Below are positions 24,022-32,245 of a stretch of DNA of 64,000 nucleotides, piece after piece. Under the pieces are notes generated by a model. The model made no database searches. It was given only the letters and a program-made list of their open reading frames with translations, and was not told the DNA's origin. The translations under genes and the position numbers were made by a program. Position 1 is the stretch's first letter. Each line of letters begins with the position of its first letter. Origin of the DNA: Nocardioidaceae bacterium (lineage in GTDB: Bacteria; Actinomycetota; Actinomycetes; Propionibacteriales; Nocardioidaceae). The stretch spans positions 1,326,159 to 1,390,158 of the forward strand of contig JAUJOD010000001.1 in NCBI GenBank assembly GCA_030447865.1. The letters are read 5' to 3'.

Positions 24022-24635
24022 GTGCCGTCGTGAACGCCACTCTGCTGGCCGAGGTGTTCATCACCTTGTTCGTGATCATGGACCCGCCCGGCGCCATTCC
24101 CCTGTTCTTGTCGTTGACCCGCAACCTGGCCCCGCGCACCCGCGGTCGAGCGGCGTGGCAGGCGGTCACTGTCGCGTTCTGCGTGATCGTGACGTTTGCG
24201 CTGTTCGGTCGACAGATCCTGAGCTACCTGCACATCTCGCTGCCAGCCCTGCAGGCCGCCGGGGGCTTGCTCCTGCTGCTCGTGGCACTGGAGCTGCTCA
24301 CCGGCAGGGAGCAGGAGCCGGCCGCGACCCGCGACGTCAACGTGGCGCTGGTCCCGCTGGGCACGCCCCTGTTGGCCGGGCCCGGCGCGATTGTCGCCAC
24401 CATGGTGTTTGCTGAACGCGTTGACGCCGTGCCAGACCTCGTCGCGGTCGCCCTCGGCGTCATCCTCGTCCATGTCGTGATGTGGGCGACGCTGCGCTAC
24501 TCGACGGTGATCTTGCGCATGATCCGCGAGAGCGGCATCACGCTGGTGACCCGGATCGCTGGTCTGCTGCTGTCAGCGATCGCCGTACAACTCATCGCTG
24601 ACGCCGTGCGGGCCTTCATCGCAGGCGAGGGGTAA
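24018..24635 (+). CDS. MarC/YchE-family integral membrane protein
   Basis: 205 residues with six hydrophobic helices. The first contains ITLFVIMDPPGAIPLFLSLT, the MarC hallmark with the conserved DPPGA; a later TPLLAGPGAIVATMVF (helix with GPGA) and a final LTxIxGLxLxAIAVQLxxDGxRA-like end (here ITLVTRIAGLLLSAIAVQLI) complete the family pattern. The name came from a supposed multiple-antibiotic-resistance role that was later withdrawn, so the function is unknown. Coupled to the PHP gene by an ATGA overlap. Confidence 0.87.
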   Translation: MSAVVNATLLAEVFITLFVIMDPPGAIPLFLSLTRNLAPRTRGRAAWQAVTVAFCVIVTFALFGRQILSYLHISLPALQAAGGLLLLLVALELLTGREQEPAATRDVNVALVPLGTPLLAGPGAIVATMVFAERVDAVPDLVAVALGVILVHVVMWATLRYSTVILRMIRESGITLVTRIAGLLLSAIAVQLIADAVRAFIAGEG

Positions 24636-24658
24636 CCCGCACATGTGGGTGAGATGAG

Positions 24659-25513
24659 CTAACTCATCCACAGCCGCACCAGGGCGTCGCGCGTCTCCTC
24701 GGGCTGCTCCCAGGCAGGGGAGTGGGCCGCATCCGCGATGACGACCACCTGAGTGCCGAGCGCCGCCGCCAACCGGTCCTGTACGTCGTGTGGCCAGGTG
24801 TCGTGTTCCCCCCGCAGCACGTTGACAGGCAAGCCCAGCGCAGCGAGCTCCGCCGTCTGATCAGGGGCCTGACCGAGGTGGCGGGCGATGGCGGCCAGCG
24901 ATTCGGCTGAGTTGGCCACGAATCGCCGATGCAGGAACTCCTCGATCTCCGGACTCTCCGGCCGCCACCCGCGCTTGCGGTCGCGGCGACCGATCTCCTG
25001 GTAGAGCCACTCCACCCCGCGGCGCTCGACCGCCGCTGCGGCGGCCAGGACCTCGTCCCGAAGTCCGCCGTTCAGGCCGCCGGGTCCCGAGCACAGCAGG
25101 GTGAGGCTCGCCCAGCACGTCGGCCACGCCAATGCTGCGCTGGCGGCGACCAGGCCGCCGAAGGAGTGCCCGACGAGGTGCACGCGCTCCGCCGTACCGA
25201 AGACTGATGCGGACACCGCCCGCGCGTCGGCTGCCAGACCGGCGAGGGAGAAGTCGTCGCCAGGCTCCGCCGGCGACTCGTACTGGCCGCGCTGGTCGTA
25301 CGTCGCGGCGCTCCAGCCAGCCTGGGCCAGCAGCGGGAGCAGCGCCGCGAAGTCCTCCTTGGAGCCGGTGAAGCCGGGGATCAGCAGGACCTGACCGCGC
25401 GGGAGAGACGAGTCAAGGGGCAGACAGCTGAGGGCGGCGAAGGTACCCCGGGCGGTCTCGACATCAGTTCGGGCTACACCAGCAGCGAGCACAAGTGTCC
25501 GGGGTCTGCTCAC
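24659..25513 (-). CDS. Alpha/beta hydrolase
   Basis: 284-residue hydrolase: LLIPGFTGSKEDFAALLPLL, YDQRGQYESPAEPGDD, HLVGHSFGGLVAASAAL (nucleophile Ser), NVLRGEHDTWP (acid) and ADAAHSPAWEQP (His). The substrate is unknown. The GTG start overlaps the stop of the upstream SDR gene by 4 bases (GTGA), so reductase and hydrolase are co-expressed and could act on one lipid or xenobiotic substrate (inference). Convergent with marC. Confidence 0.85.
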   Translation of the reverse strand: MSRPRTLVLAAGVARTDVETARGTFAALSCLPLDSSLPRGQVLLIPGFTGSKEDFAALLPLLAQAGWSAATYDQRGQYESPAEPGDDFSLAGLAADARAVSASVFGTAERVHLVGHSFGGLVAASAALAWPTCWASLTLLCSGPGGLNGGLRDEVLAAAAAVERRGVEWLYQEIGRRDRKRGWRPESPEIEEFLHRRFVANSAESLAAIARHLGQAPDQTAELAALGLPVNVLRGEHDTWPHDVQDRLAAALGTQVVVIADAAHSPAWEQPEETRDALVRLWMS

Positions 25514-26259
25514 CCACGCCGCCTGGCGAGCTTCTCCACGAGTCCTCGGGGAGCCAACCGGGTCGCCGTAACCAGCGCCTTGTAGCGGGCGCTCGGCACG
25601 CTGACCGCCTTACCGGCGCGCAGGTCGCTCAGCGCTTCCGCGACGACCGCGTCAGCGTTCAGCCACATCCACTCGGGAATGCCGTCCACGCCTGCGCCCA
25701 TCCGGGAGTGGAACTCGGTGCGGACGAAGCCGGGGCACAGCGCCAGCACGCGCACCCCGGCAGGCTGGTAGTGCAGGTGAGCCCAGGTGCTGAAGCTCGT
25801 CACCCACGCCTTGTGCGCGCCGTACGTGCCGCGCGGCAAGAACCCCGCCACGCTCGACACGTTGACGATGTCTCCGCTGCCGCGTCGCAGCATTGCCGGG
25901 AGAGCGGCATGGGTGAGCCGCAACACCGCGCGCACCAGCACGTCAAGGCCCCGTTGCTCGGCCTCGATGTCGTTGTGCTCGAACGGTCGCCACAGCCCGA
26001 AACCGGCATTGTTGACCAGTACGTCGACCGGCTGGTCGCGCAACCGCTCCTCTACGGCGAGAGTCGCATCAGCGTCCGCGAGATCCGCTGGCAGCACTGT
26101 GCAGGTGACGTGGTGGCGGCTGGCGAGCTCTTCGGCGACCTGTTCCAAGCGGGCCTTGTCACGGGAGACCAAGGCGAGGTCGAACCCTTCGGCGGCTAAG
26201 GCGGCGGCAAAGGAGTAGCCGATTCCGGCCGTGGGTCCGGTGATCAGGGCGGTAGGCAC
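25510..26259 (-). CDS. Short-chain dehydrogenase/reductase
   Basis: 249-residue Rossmann-fold oxidoreductase: TALITGPTAGIGYSFA (TGxxxGIG cofactor loop), NNAGFGLWRPF, IVNVSSVAGF (catalytic Ser) and TYGAHKAWVTSF (Tyr-x-x-x-Lys). Closest in pattern to the SDR group that reduces long-chain ketones and aldehydes. I prefer GTG 26259 because GATGCT sits 6 nt upstream and the fold begins at once; the frame is open to 26304. In an operon with the following hydrolase. Confidence 0.86.
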   Translation of the reverse strand: MPTALITGPTAGIGYSFAAALAAEGFDLALVSRDKARLEQVAEELASRHHVTCTVLPADLADADATLAVEERLRDQPVDVLVNNAGFGLWRPFEHNDIEAEQRGLDVLVRAVLRLTHAALPAMLRRGSGDIVNVSSVAGFLPRGTYGAHKAWVTSFSTWAHLHYQPAGVRVLALCPGFVRTEFHSRMGAGVDGIPEWMWLNADAVVAEALSDLRAGKAVSVPSARYKALVTATRLAPRGLVEKLARRRG

Positions 26260-26350
26260 CGCGTCAGCATCGCTTCGGATTCGGCGCAATGCAAGGCGAC
26301 ACAATGCGCCAGCCTTACAGTGTTAGCCGGGATTCACGCGGGGTGCCGCC

Positions 26351-26356
26351 TAGAAT
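26351..26356 (+). promoter_or_regulatory. -10 hexamer TAGAAT of a leaderless promoter
   Basis: TAGAAT ends 7 nt before GTG 26364. With transcription normally starting about 7 nt after the -10 element, the mRNA would begin at the start codon itself. No convincing -35 element was identified. Confidence 0.5.
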
Positions 26357-26363
26357 CGGCCAG

Positions 26364-27080
26364 GTGGTGCCGTCTTCCCCAACGCCATTCGGCGTCTCCA
26401 GCTCCAAACGGCTCTCGTCGGCCGTCGGGGCGGTCGCCGTAACGGTCCTCACGTTGGCGGGGGCAGTGGGCGTTGGCCCGGGCGCCGCGATGGGGGAGAC
26501 GCCTGCCACCAGCGACTCGCATGGGGAACCGTTCGACCACGGGCAGGCACGCCAGCGGGCTCAGTTCGCGCCGACGCAGATCTCCGGCTGGCTGACGGTC
26601 GAAGACGCAGCCGCGAGCGTCGGCGGTCCTGACGCTTCAGTGGGCAGCGGTGCCCAGCCGGCGGCTGAGCCGAGGGTGCCACCGCGGTCGGGTCAGGGCA
26701 AGCGGATCGTCTACGACATCAGCGATCAACGGGTCTGGCTCGTGACTCGCAAGGACGCGGTGGCCCGGACCTACCTCGTGTCGGGCGGCACTGACCCGGA
26801 TCTGCTCGACCCCGGCCGCTACGCCGTCTACTCGAAGTCGCGCCACGCCGTCAGTTTCAACCTAGAAGAGACGATGAACTACATGGTGCGGTTTGCCACC
26901 GGCGAGCGCTCAGCCATCGGCTTCCACGACATCCCCGCGTTCCACGACGGCACGCTGGCACAGTCCCGCAGCCAGCTGGGCACGCCACAGTCCGCTGGCT
27001 GCATCCGGCAGTGGATCACCGACGCGAGAGCGCTGTGGGAGTTCTCCCGCATCGACACCCGCGTCGTCGTCACGCCCTGA
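26364..27080 (+). CDS. Secreted L,D-transpeptidase (YkuD domain)
   Basis: 238 residues with an N-terminal signal or anchor helix (LSSAVGAVAVTVLTLAGAVGVG), a ~70-residue Ala/Pro/Gly-rich linker, then a YkuD catalytic domain: RIVYDISDQRVWLVTRKDA, ATGERSAIGFHDIP (His) and LGTPQSAGCIRQ (nucleophile Cys within S-x-G-C-x-R). It should cross-link peptidoglycan stems. No lipobox or Ig-like domains are seen, unlike the mycobacterial LdtMt enzymes. Leaderless start at GTG 26364; the frame is open upstream to 26289. Confidence 0.86.
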   Translation: MVPSSPTPFGVSSSKRLSSAVGAVAVTVLTLAGAVGVGPGAAMGETPATSDSHGEPFDHGQARQRAQFAPTQISGWLTVEDAAASVGGPDASVGSGAQPAAEPRVPPRSGQGKRIVYDISDQRVWLVTRKDAVARTYLVSGGTDPDLLDPGRYAVYSKSRHAVSFNLEETMNYMVRFATGERSAIGFHDIPAFHDGTLAQSRSQLGTPQSAGCIRQWITDARALWEFSRIDTRVVVTP

Positions 27081-27094
27081 TCCCCCTCCCCATA

Positions 27095-27217
27095 GCGCCG
27101 ACTGGTCGCTCCGGTACCGCCGAGTGGTCACTCCGGTACCGCCGAGTGGTCACTCCGGTACCGCCGAGTGGTCACTCCCGTACCGCCGACTGGTGGCGCC
27201 CGTTCCGCCGACCGGGG
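27095..27217. repeat. 22-bp tandem repeat array (5 units plus a partial)
   Basis: Five consecutive 22-bp units begin at 27095, 27117, 27139, 27161 and 27183, with consensus CCGCCGAGTGGTCACTCCGG + TA, and a truncated sixth follows. The middle units are identical. Each contains GAGTG-GT-CACTC and CGGTACCG palindromes. The array exactly fills the gap between the convergent L,D-transpeptidase and DEAD-box helicase stops. It is unrelated in sequence to the 26-bp palindrome arrays. Confidence 0.85.
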
Positions 27218-28747
27218 CTAGCTGTCTGCTGATCTCGTCAACGGTTCGCCGCTGCGGGTGCGGCTGCGGCTGCGGGAGCGCCGACGCCGAGGAACCGCCT
27301 GGTTCTCGGTACGGGCGCTGTCGCCGTCACCCGAGGCGGCGGGATCTTCGACCCGCGAGGAGGTCCGTTGCTGGCCACTGCGGGTGCGGCGCCGACTCCT
27401 GTCTGACCGGGCGTGTCCGGTGCCACCGTCAGTCTTGGCGTTAGCGGATGGTCGCTCCCGGCTTGGGCCAGGAGCGGACTGGGGCGCCGTCGACAGGCGA
27501 CCCTTCGCCCCGGCTGGGATGCCGTGCTCGTGATACAGGTGCTCGCTGGTGGAGTACGTCTCCACCGGCTGGTCGAACGGCAAGTCAAGTGCCTTGTTGA
27601 TCACCTTCCACCGTGTCACGTCGGCCCAGTCGACGAACGTGATCGCTATCCCTGTCGCGCCCGCACGACCTGTTCGGCCGATCCGGTGGACGTACATGTT
27701 CTCGTCCTCGGGGCAGCTGAAGTTGATGACGTGGGTGATGCCGACGACGTCGATACCGCGAGCAGCGACGTCGGTTGCGACGAGAATCTCGACCGAGCCG
27801 TCACGGAAGCGCTTGAGCGCCCGCTCACGTGCGACCTGCGCCATGTCGCCGTGCAGCGGTGCAGCGGGGAACCCCCGGTCGATCAGCTCTTCGGCGATCC
27901 GCTGCGCCTGCCGCTTGGTTCGGGTGAAGATCAGCGACAACCCGCGGTTCTCGGCCTGCATGACTCGGGCGATGATCTCGGTCTTGTCGAGGTCGTGGAC
28001 GAGGTAGACGAACTGAGCGGTGGCCGGAACCGTCGCGTTTTCGGTGCTCGACTCGGCTCGGATGTTGACCGGGTGCCGCATGTGGGTGCGCGCCAACGTG
28101 ACGACCTCGCCGCGCATCGTTGCGCTGAACAGCATCGTCTGGCGTAACTCGGGTGTCTTGGCGATGAGCCGCTCCACGTCGGGCAGGAAACCCAGGTCGA
28201 GCATCTCGTCGGCCTCGTCGAGCACCAAGACCTTCACGTGCGACAGGTCGAGGGCCTTGCGGGCGGCCAGGTCGAGCAGGCGGCCCGGCGTGCCGACCAC
28301 GATGTCGACCCCGGACCGCAACGCGTCGAGCTGTGGTTCGTAGGGCACACCGCCGTACACGGTGACCGTGCGAGTGCCGCGCAGCCTGCCGGCCACGGTC
28401 AGGTCGCCCGACACCTGCAGCGCCAGCTCTCGGGTCGGCGCAACGACCAGCGCCTGCGGCTTTCCGGGCGCCACCAGCTCATGGAAGTCAGGGTCACGGG
28501 GTGCGATGATGCGCTGCAGGATGGGAATGGCGAACGCCAACGTCTTGCCGGTGCCGGTGCGAGCCTGACCGATCAGGTCGGTCCCCATCAGGCCGATGGG
28601 CAGGGTCATTTCTTGGATGGGGAACGCTTCGGTAATCCCGACGGCGCTGAGCGCGTCGGCAATCTCGGGCAGCACCCCAAGGTCTTCGAACGTAGCCAGG
28701 GCGTTTCTCGATTCTTGGATTGGTCGCCTCGGCGTGAGTCGCAGCAA
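27218..28747 (-). CDS. DEAD-box ATP-dependent RNA helicase (RhlE type)
   Basis: 509 residues. Motifs in order: Q-motif FEDLGVLPEI then AFPIQEMTLP, motif I ARTGTGKT, PTRELALQ, motif II LDEADEMLD, motif III SATM, TDVAARGID and motif VI HRIGRTGRAG. The ~110-residue C-terminal tail is basic and Ser/Arg-rich (RRRRSRSRSRTRSG), suited to RNA binding. It likely remodels ribosomal or mRNA structure, for example in cold adaptation or RNA decay. The start is probably the TTG at 28747, 8 nt after the TSS expected from TAGACT. The M. tuberculosis counterpart is rhlE (Rv3211). Confidence 0.9.
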   Translation of the reverse strand: MLRLTPRRPIQESRNALATFEDLGVLPEIADALSAVGITEAFPIQEMTLPIGLMGTDLIGQARTGTGKTLAFAIPILQRIIAPRDPDFHELVAPGKPQALVVAPTRELALQVSGDLTVAGRLRGTRTVTVYGGVPYEPQLDALRSGVDIVVGTPGRLLDLAARKALDLSHVKVLVLDEADEMLDLGFLPDVERLIAKTPELRQTMLFSATMRGEVVTLARTHMRHPVNIRAESSTENATVPATAQFVYLVHDLDKTEIIARVMQAENRGLSLIFTRTKRQAQRIAEELIDRGFPAAPLHGDMAQVARERALKRFRDGSVEILVATDVAARGIDVVGITHVINFSCPEDENMYVHRIGRTGRAGATGIAITFVDWADVTRWKVINKALDLPFDQPVETYSTSEHLYHEHGIPAGAKGRLSTAPQSAPGPSRERPSANAKTDGGTGHARSDRSRRRTRSGQQRTSSRVEDPAASGDGDSARTENQAVPRRRRSRSRSRTRSGEPLTRSADS

Positions 28748-28806
28748 GGCGGCGTCGGCTGACAGTCTATCGGCTACGCGGGCTGAACGGTCGCTAGTCT
28801 GCAGCC

Positions 28807-29544
28807 ATGACCGACATGGAGTTGGGTTCTTCCGACGGCGCGCTGTCGGATGCGGCGGAGGGTCCGCCCTCTCCGCTGGACGCCGACCCGGCCTACCGAG
28901 TCGCCGTCGTTGACCTGCTTGGGGGCTTGGCCTACTCGGAGCTCAGCGCTTTCGAGCGGCTGACCGAGGACGCGACAACCGCCCCGACGCTGCAGGACAA
29001 GGTGGCCCTGGCTGCCATGGCGGTGCGCGAGTTCGGGCACTTCGAGCGGCTGCGTGACCGGCTCCTCGAGCTGGGCGCTGACCCGTTTGCCGCGATGGAG
29101 CCGTTCCACGCCCCAGTTGACGCCTTCCACGCGCACACGGCGCCGTCGGACTGGTTCGAGAGCCTGATCAAGGCCTACGTCGGTGACGGCCTGGCCGCTG
29201 ACTTCTACCGGGAGATCGCGGCGTACCTCGACGCCGCCACCCGGGACCTGATCCTGACCACGTTGGACAACACCGGTCAGTCGGAGTTCGTTGTCGATCG
29301 GGTACGTCGAGCGATCGAGGCCGATCCGAAGATCGCTGGCCGCCTAGCACTGTGGGGGCGGCGACTGATGGGTGAGGCGCTCAGCCAGGCACAGCGCGTC
29401 GCGGCAGAGCGAAACGCCCTGACGGCGCTGCTTGTCGGCGGGGTCGACCGGCCGGGAATGGATCTTGCTGCGATCGCGCGCATGTTCGGGCGGCTGGCCG
29501 AGACGCACACCGCGCGCATGTCCACACTCGGCCTGCGGGCCTAA
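28807..29544 (+). CDS. Ferritin-like fold protein (MiaE-like)
   Basis: 245-residue, mostly helical protein. YSELSAFERLTEDAT and MAVREFGHFERLRDRLLELG supply the E...ExxH pattern of a diiron four-helix bundle, and a second pair lies around LAADFYREIAAY and ETHTARM. Databases group such actinobacterial proteins with tRNA-hydroxylase MiaE and ferritin-like folds; the substrate is unknown. TAGTCT (28795-28800) lies 6 nt before the ATG. Divergent from the DEAD helicase, and a strong terminator follows. Confidence 0.82.
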   Translation: MTDMELGSSDGALSDAAEGPPSPLDADPAYRVAVVDLLGGLAYSELSAFERLTEDATTAPTLQDKVALAAMAVREFGHFERLRDRLLELGADPFAAMEPFHAPVDAFHAHTAPSDWFESLIKAYVGDGLAADFYREIAAYLDAATRDLILTTLDNTGQSEFVVDRVRRAIEADPKIAGRLALWGRRLMGEALSQAQRVAAERNALTALLVGGVDRPGMDLAAIARMFGRLAETHTARMSTLGLRA

Positions 29545-29591
29545 AGCATCCGCCACGGAGGTCACGTCGCCTGACGCCTCCGGCCGCCGCC

Positions 29592-29646
29592 CGCACAACG
29601 ACGAAGGGCGGCCCCTTGGCTGGAGCCGCCCTTCGTGTCGTCGTGC
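29592..29646. terminator. Bidirectional terminator hairpin
   Basis: CGAAGGGCGGC (29602-29612) pairs perfectly with GCCGCCCTTCG (29625-29635) and the stem continues outward imperfectly (GCAC-ACGAC with GTCGTCGTGC). It lies between the convergent ferritin-like and GlsB genes. Confidence 0.75.
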
Positions 29647-29654
29647 GGACTTCG

Positions 29655-29945
29655 TCAGACTCTGCGACTGGTGTTCTTACCGAGAACCGTGGAGGCGATC
29701 ATGGTCAGAACCACTGCCGTGATGATGTAGACAGCCCACCGAACCCAGTCGACGCCGGCACTGCCGTCACCGCCGAAGATCCCGTAAATGACTGCGCCGA
29801 GCAGGACACCACCGATGCCGCAGAGCAGAACTGCCCAGATCGGGATGTTGTCCTTGTCACCGGGTGCAATGAATTTGCCTAGGACACCAATGATGGCGCC
29901 GATGATGATGAGTGCGATCCATTCCCCGACTGTGTTAGGCCACAT
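29655..29945 (-). CDS. GlsB/YeaQ/YmgE-family small membrane protein
   Basis: 96 residues with three hydrophobic segments: IALIIIGAIIGVLGKFIAPG, IPIWAVLLCGIGGVLLGAVI and WAVYIITAVVLTMIAS. The Gly-zipper-like spacing (GAIIG, GGVLLGAVIYG) is the transglycosylase-associated family pattern; the name is historical and the role is a stress-linked membrane protein at best. I set the start at the ATG giving MWPNTVGEW; the upstream in-frame region covers a CCACACC-GCA-GGGTGTGG hairpin that probably belongs to the leader. Confidence 0.82.
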   Translation of the reverse strand: MWPNTVGEWIALIIIGAIIGVLGKFIAPGDKDNIPIWAVLLCGIGGVLLGAVIYGIFGGDGSAGVDWVRWAVYIITAVVLTMIASTVLGKNTSRRV

Positions 29946-29972
29946 CAGGTTCGACCTCCCTAATCCGTTAAG

Positions 29973-29990
29973 CCACACCGCAGGGTGTGG
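29973..29990 (-). promoter_or_regulatory. Short hairpin in the GlsB leader
   Basis: CCACACC and GGTGTGG pair perfectly around a 4-nt loop, about 30 nt upstream of the GlsB start codon. It may be a leader structure affecting stability or translation. Confidence 0.4.
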
Positions 29991-30088
29991 CCGCCGCAGA
30001 ACGCGGTTCGTTGGCAATCATCCTGTAGTTACCCGCTAATTGCCACTTCAGTCACGCATGCACCACTCGGCGTGTCGCGGCCGCGAGA

Positions 30089-30316
30089 TCAGAGCGTGCC
30101 GAACCCGACTCGGCGACCCGTCTCGCCGACGATCTCGACGTACGCCAGTTTGTCTGTCGGCACGAGCAGCGTGCGCCCTTTCTGGTCGCTCAGGACCACC
30201 AGGTTGGCGTCGTTGTCAAGCGCGTCTGAGACGGCGCGGTGCACGTCCTCGGTTGAACCGCCGGTCTCCAGACTGATCTCGCGGCTGGCGTGGGTGACGC
30301 CGATTCTGACCTCCAC
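30089..30316 (-). CDS. DUF3107 domain-containing protein
   Basis: 75-residue protein (VEVRIGVTHASREISLETGG ... LVVLSDQKGRTLLVPTDKL ... EIVGETGRRVGFG) matching the full length of DUF3107, an actinobacterial family of unknown function (TB9.4 in M. tuberculosis). The GTG start has GAGAGAGGA as ribosome binding site. The same gene is found beside this TetR regulator in mycobacteria, so co-regulation is likely. Confidence 0.88.
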   Translation of the reverse strand: MEVRIGVTHASREISLETGGSTEDVHRAVSDALDNDANLVVLSDQKGRTLLVPTDKLAYVEIVGETGRRVGFGTL

Positions 30317-30411
30317 GTGAGTCCTCTCTCCGCTCGAGATGGGGCAACCATGCCGACTGCTGCAGCCGCGCGGTGGTTCGAGCCTAGCGTTGAGGCAAAG
30401 GGTGCAGCGCG

Positions 30412-31032
30412 CTAGTCGAGCCGAGGGAAGCCGCGGATTCCGCGCCAGGCCAGGCTCGAGATGAGCTCGGTCGCTTGGGCTTGAGGGATGTTCCCGTCGG
30501 CGCTTAACCAGAAGCGCGCCGACACCTGGCTCATTCCCACCAAGGCCACCGCCAGCAGCTGCGACGCCGCCGGCGGGAACCCGGTGTCGTCGGCGATGAC
30601 CTCCGCGATCGCGTCGGCACACGCCAGCGTGACCCGGTCGACCCGCTGGCGTACGGCAGGCTCACTGGTGAGGTCTGACTCGAAGACGAGCCGGAAGGCG
30701 CCGCCGGGGTTTGCGACGTACGCGTAGAACGCCTCAGTGGTTGCCGCCACCCGCTCCTTGTTGTCCGTCGTGCTCGCCAAGGCCTGCCGGACCCCCTCGA
30801 CAACCTGGTCGCAGGCGGTGTCGAGGAGAGCGAGGTACAGGTCGAGCTTGCCGGGGAAGTGCTGGTAGAGGACCGGCTTGGAGACGCCCGCCCGGTCGGC
30901 GATGTCGTCCATGGCGGCGGCGTGATAACCCTGGGCCACGAACACGTCGAGAGCCGCCTCGAGCAGCTGCGCCCGGCGCGCGTTGCGGGGCATGCGGCCG
31001 GTGCGGTGGCGTTCCGCGGCGGAGGTCGTCAC
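30412..31032 (-). CDS. TetR/AcrR-family regulator
   Basis: 206 residues. The N-terminal HTH is clear: RRAQLLEAALDVFVAQGYHA, then MDDIADRAGVSKPVLYQHF. The C-terminal helical domain (YAYVANPGGAFRLVFESDL) is the pattern of the actinobacterial Rv3208-like regulators. The target is unknown. TACGAT sits 6 nt before the GTG start. No inverted-repeat operator was obvious nearby. Confidence 0.9.
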   Translation of the reverse strand: MTTSAAERHRTGRMPRNARRAQLLEAALDVFVAQGYHAAAMDDIADRAGVSKPVLYQHFPGKLDLYLALLDTACDQVVEGVRQALASTTDNKERVAATTEAFYAYVANPGGAFRLVFESDLTSEPAVRQRVDRVTLACADAIAEVIADDTGFPPAASQLLAVALVGMSQVSARFWLSADGNIPQAQATELISSLAWRGIRGFPRLD

Positions 31033-31049
31033 GTCGGCATCGTACGTCG

Positions 31050-31970
31050 CTACCTGACCCGGGCCGCGGTCGAGGCGGGCAGTGGTCCGGCGTAGTCGGC
31101 CATGTCGGCCAGCAGCTCTCGATGCGAGGCCAGCCGGCCCAGCACGTCGGCAGCGAGGAACACCAGGTCGGCCGCTGTCCGTGCGTCAGCGATCTCGTCC
31201 CACGTCAGCGGGGTCGACACGGTCGGGCGGTCGATACCCCGCAACGAGTACGGCGCGATCGTGGTCTTCGCGGCATTGTTCTGGCTCCAGTCGATGAAGA
31301 CCTTGGACCTGCGCAGGCGCTTGTCCATCGAGGCCACCACGAGGTCGGGAAGCGCCTTCTCGAGCTGCTCGGCGAGCCGCTTGGCGTACGCGGAGGTGTT
31401 CTTGGCGCTGGTCGGCTGCACCGGCACGTAAAGCTGCGCGCCCTTGTTGCCAGAGGTCTTGGGAAAGGCGGTCAGCCCGTCGGCCTCGATCAGCTGCTGC
31501 AGCGCCAGCGCCACGTTGCAGCAGTCGATGATGTCTGCGGGGGGTCCCGGGTCGAGGTCGAAGACCACGAGGTCAGCCTCCAGCGGCGTACCCGACTCAT
31601 CAACCCGCCACTGCGGCACGTGCAACTCCAGTGCCGCCAGATTTGCCAACCAGACCAGCGTCGGCAGCGAGTCCGCGACGACGTACTCGATCCCTTCGTC
31701 GCCGTGTTCCTTGACGAACACCGTCCGGACGAACTCCGGCGTCCCCCGCGGGGCGTTCTTCTCGAAGAACGGTTCGGCGCTGGTGCCGTTGGGCCACCGC
31801 TTGCGGGTGAGGGGTCGGTCGGCGAGGTGGGGGAGCAGTACGTCGGCGATGCTGGCGTAGTAGTCGATCACCTCGCCCTTGGTGAAGCCGGTGTCCGGGT
31901 AGAGGACCTTGCTGAGGTTGGTCAGCGACACTGTGTGACCGCCGATGTCGACGGTGACCTTCTCAGCCAT
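31050..31970 (-). CDS. LigD-type polymerase/primase (PolDom), stand-alone
   Basis: 306-residue archaeo-eukaryotic primase-fold polymerase as in the polymerase module of LigD. Motifs: VVFDLDPGP (the two catalytic Asp residues), FPKTSGNKGAQLYVP (nucleotide-binding loop), and KVFIDWSQNNAAKTTIAPYS (third Asp region). Such enzymes add ribonucleotides or fill gaps during non-homologous end joining. There is no ligase or phosphoesterase domain and no Ku gene in the window, so this resembles the separate PolD proteins of mycobacteria. In the SGxKG motif the residue usually given as His in LigD is Gln here. Confidence 0.87.
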   Translation of the reverse strand: MAEKVTVDIGGHTVSLTNLSKVLYPDTGFTKGEVIDYYASIADVLLPHLADRPLTRKRWPNGTSAEPFFEKNAPRGTPEFVRTVFVKEHGDEGIEYVVADSLPTLVWLANLAALELHVPQWRVDESGTPLEADLVVFDLDPGPPADIIDCCNVALALQQLIEADGLTAFPKTSGNKGAQLYVPVQPTSAKNTSAYAKRLAEQLEKALPDLVVASMDKRLRRSKVFIDWSQNNAAKTTIAPYSLRGIDRPTVSTPLTWDEIADARTAADLVFLAADVLGRLASHRELLADMADYAGPLPASTAARVR

Positions 31971-32060
31971 GCGCTCAGCGTCGCACGAGCTGCCCCTGCC
32001 CGCCCGCGCCGGGAGCCTGTCGACGTACCGCCTCAGCCTCCGAGCGGAGCTGGCGGTGAC

Positions 32061-32238
32061 CGTCTATCGCGGTATCGCAGTAGACGTACGCCGTTGGGCA
32101 GCCGGACCCATCGTTTACCGGGTTATCGCGGGTAAAGGTACGGCGCTCGAGCCAGCGTGACCGTTTACCGCGGTGTCGAGGTAGACGGACGCCGCTAGGG
32201 GGTTTGAGCAACCGTTTACCGGGTTATCGCGGTAGAAG
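32061..32238. repeat. Array C of 26-bp imperfect palindromes (4 units, 50-51 bp period)
   Basis: Units start at 32061 (CGTCTATCG-N8-CAGTAGACG), 32112 (3' arm degenerate), 32162 (CGTTTACCG-N8-AGGTAGACG) and 32213 (CGTTTACCG-N8-CGGTAGAAG). The array lies just upstream of the polymerase gene and just after the stop of the DUF559 gene, both on the minus strand. Confidence 0.85.
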
Positions 32239-32245
32239 AGCTGGA

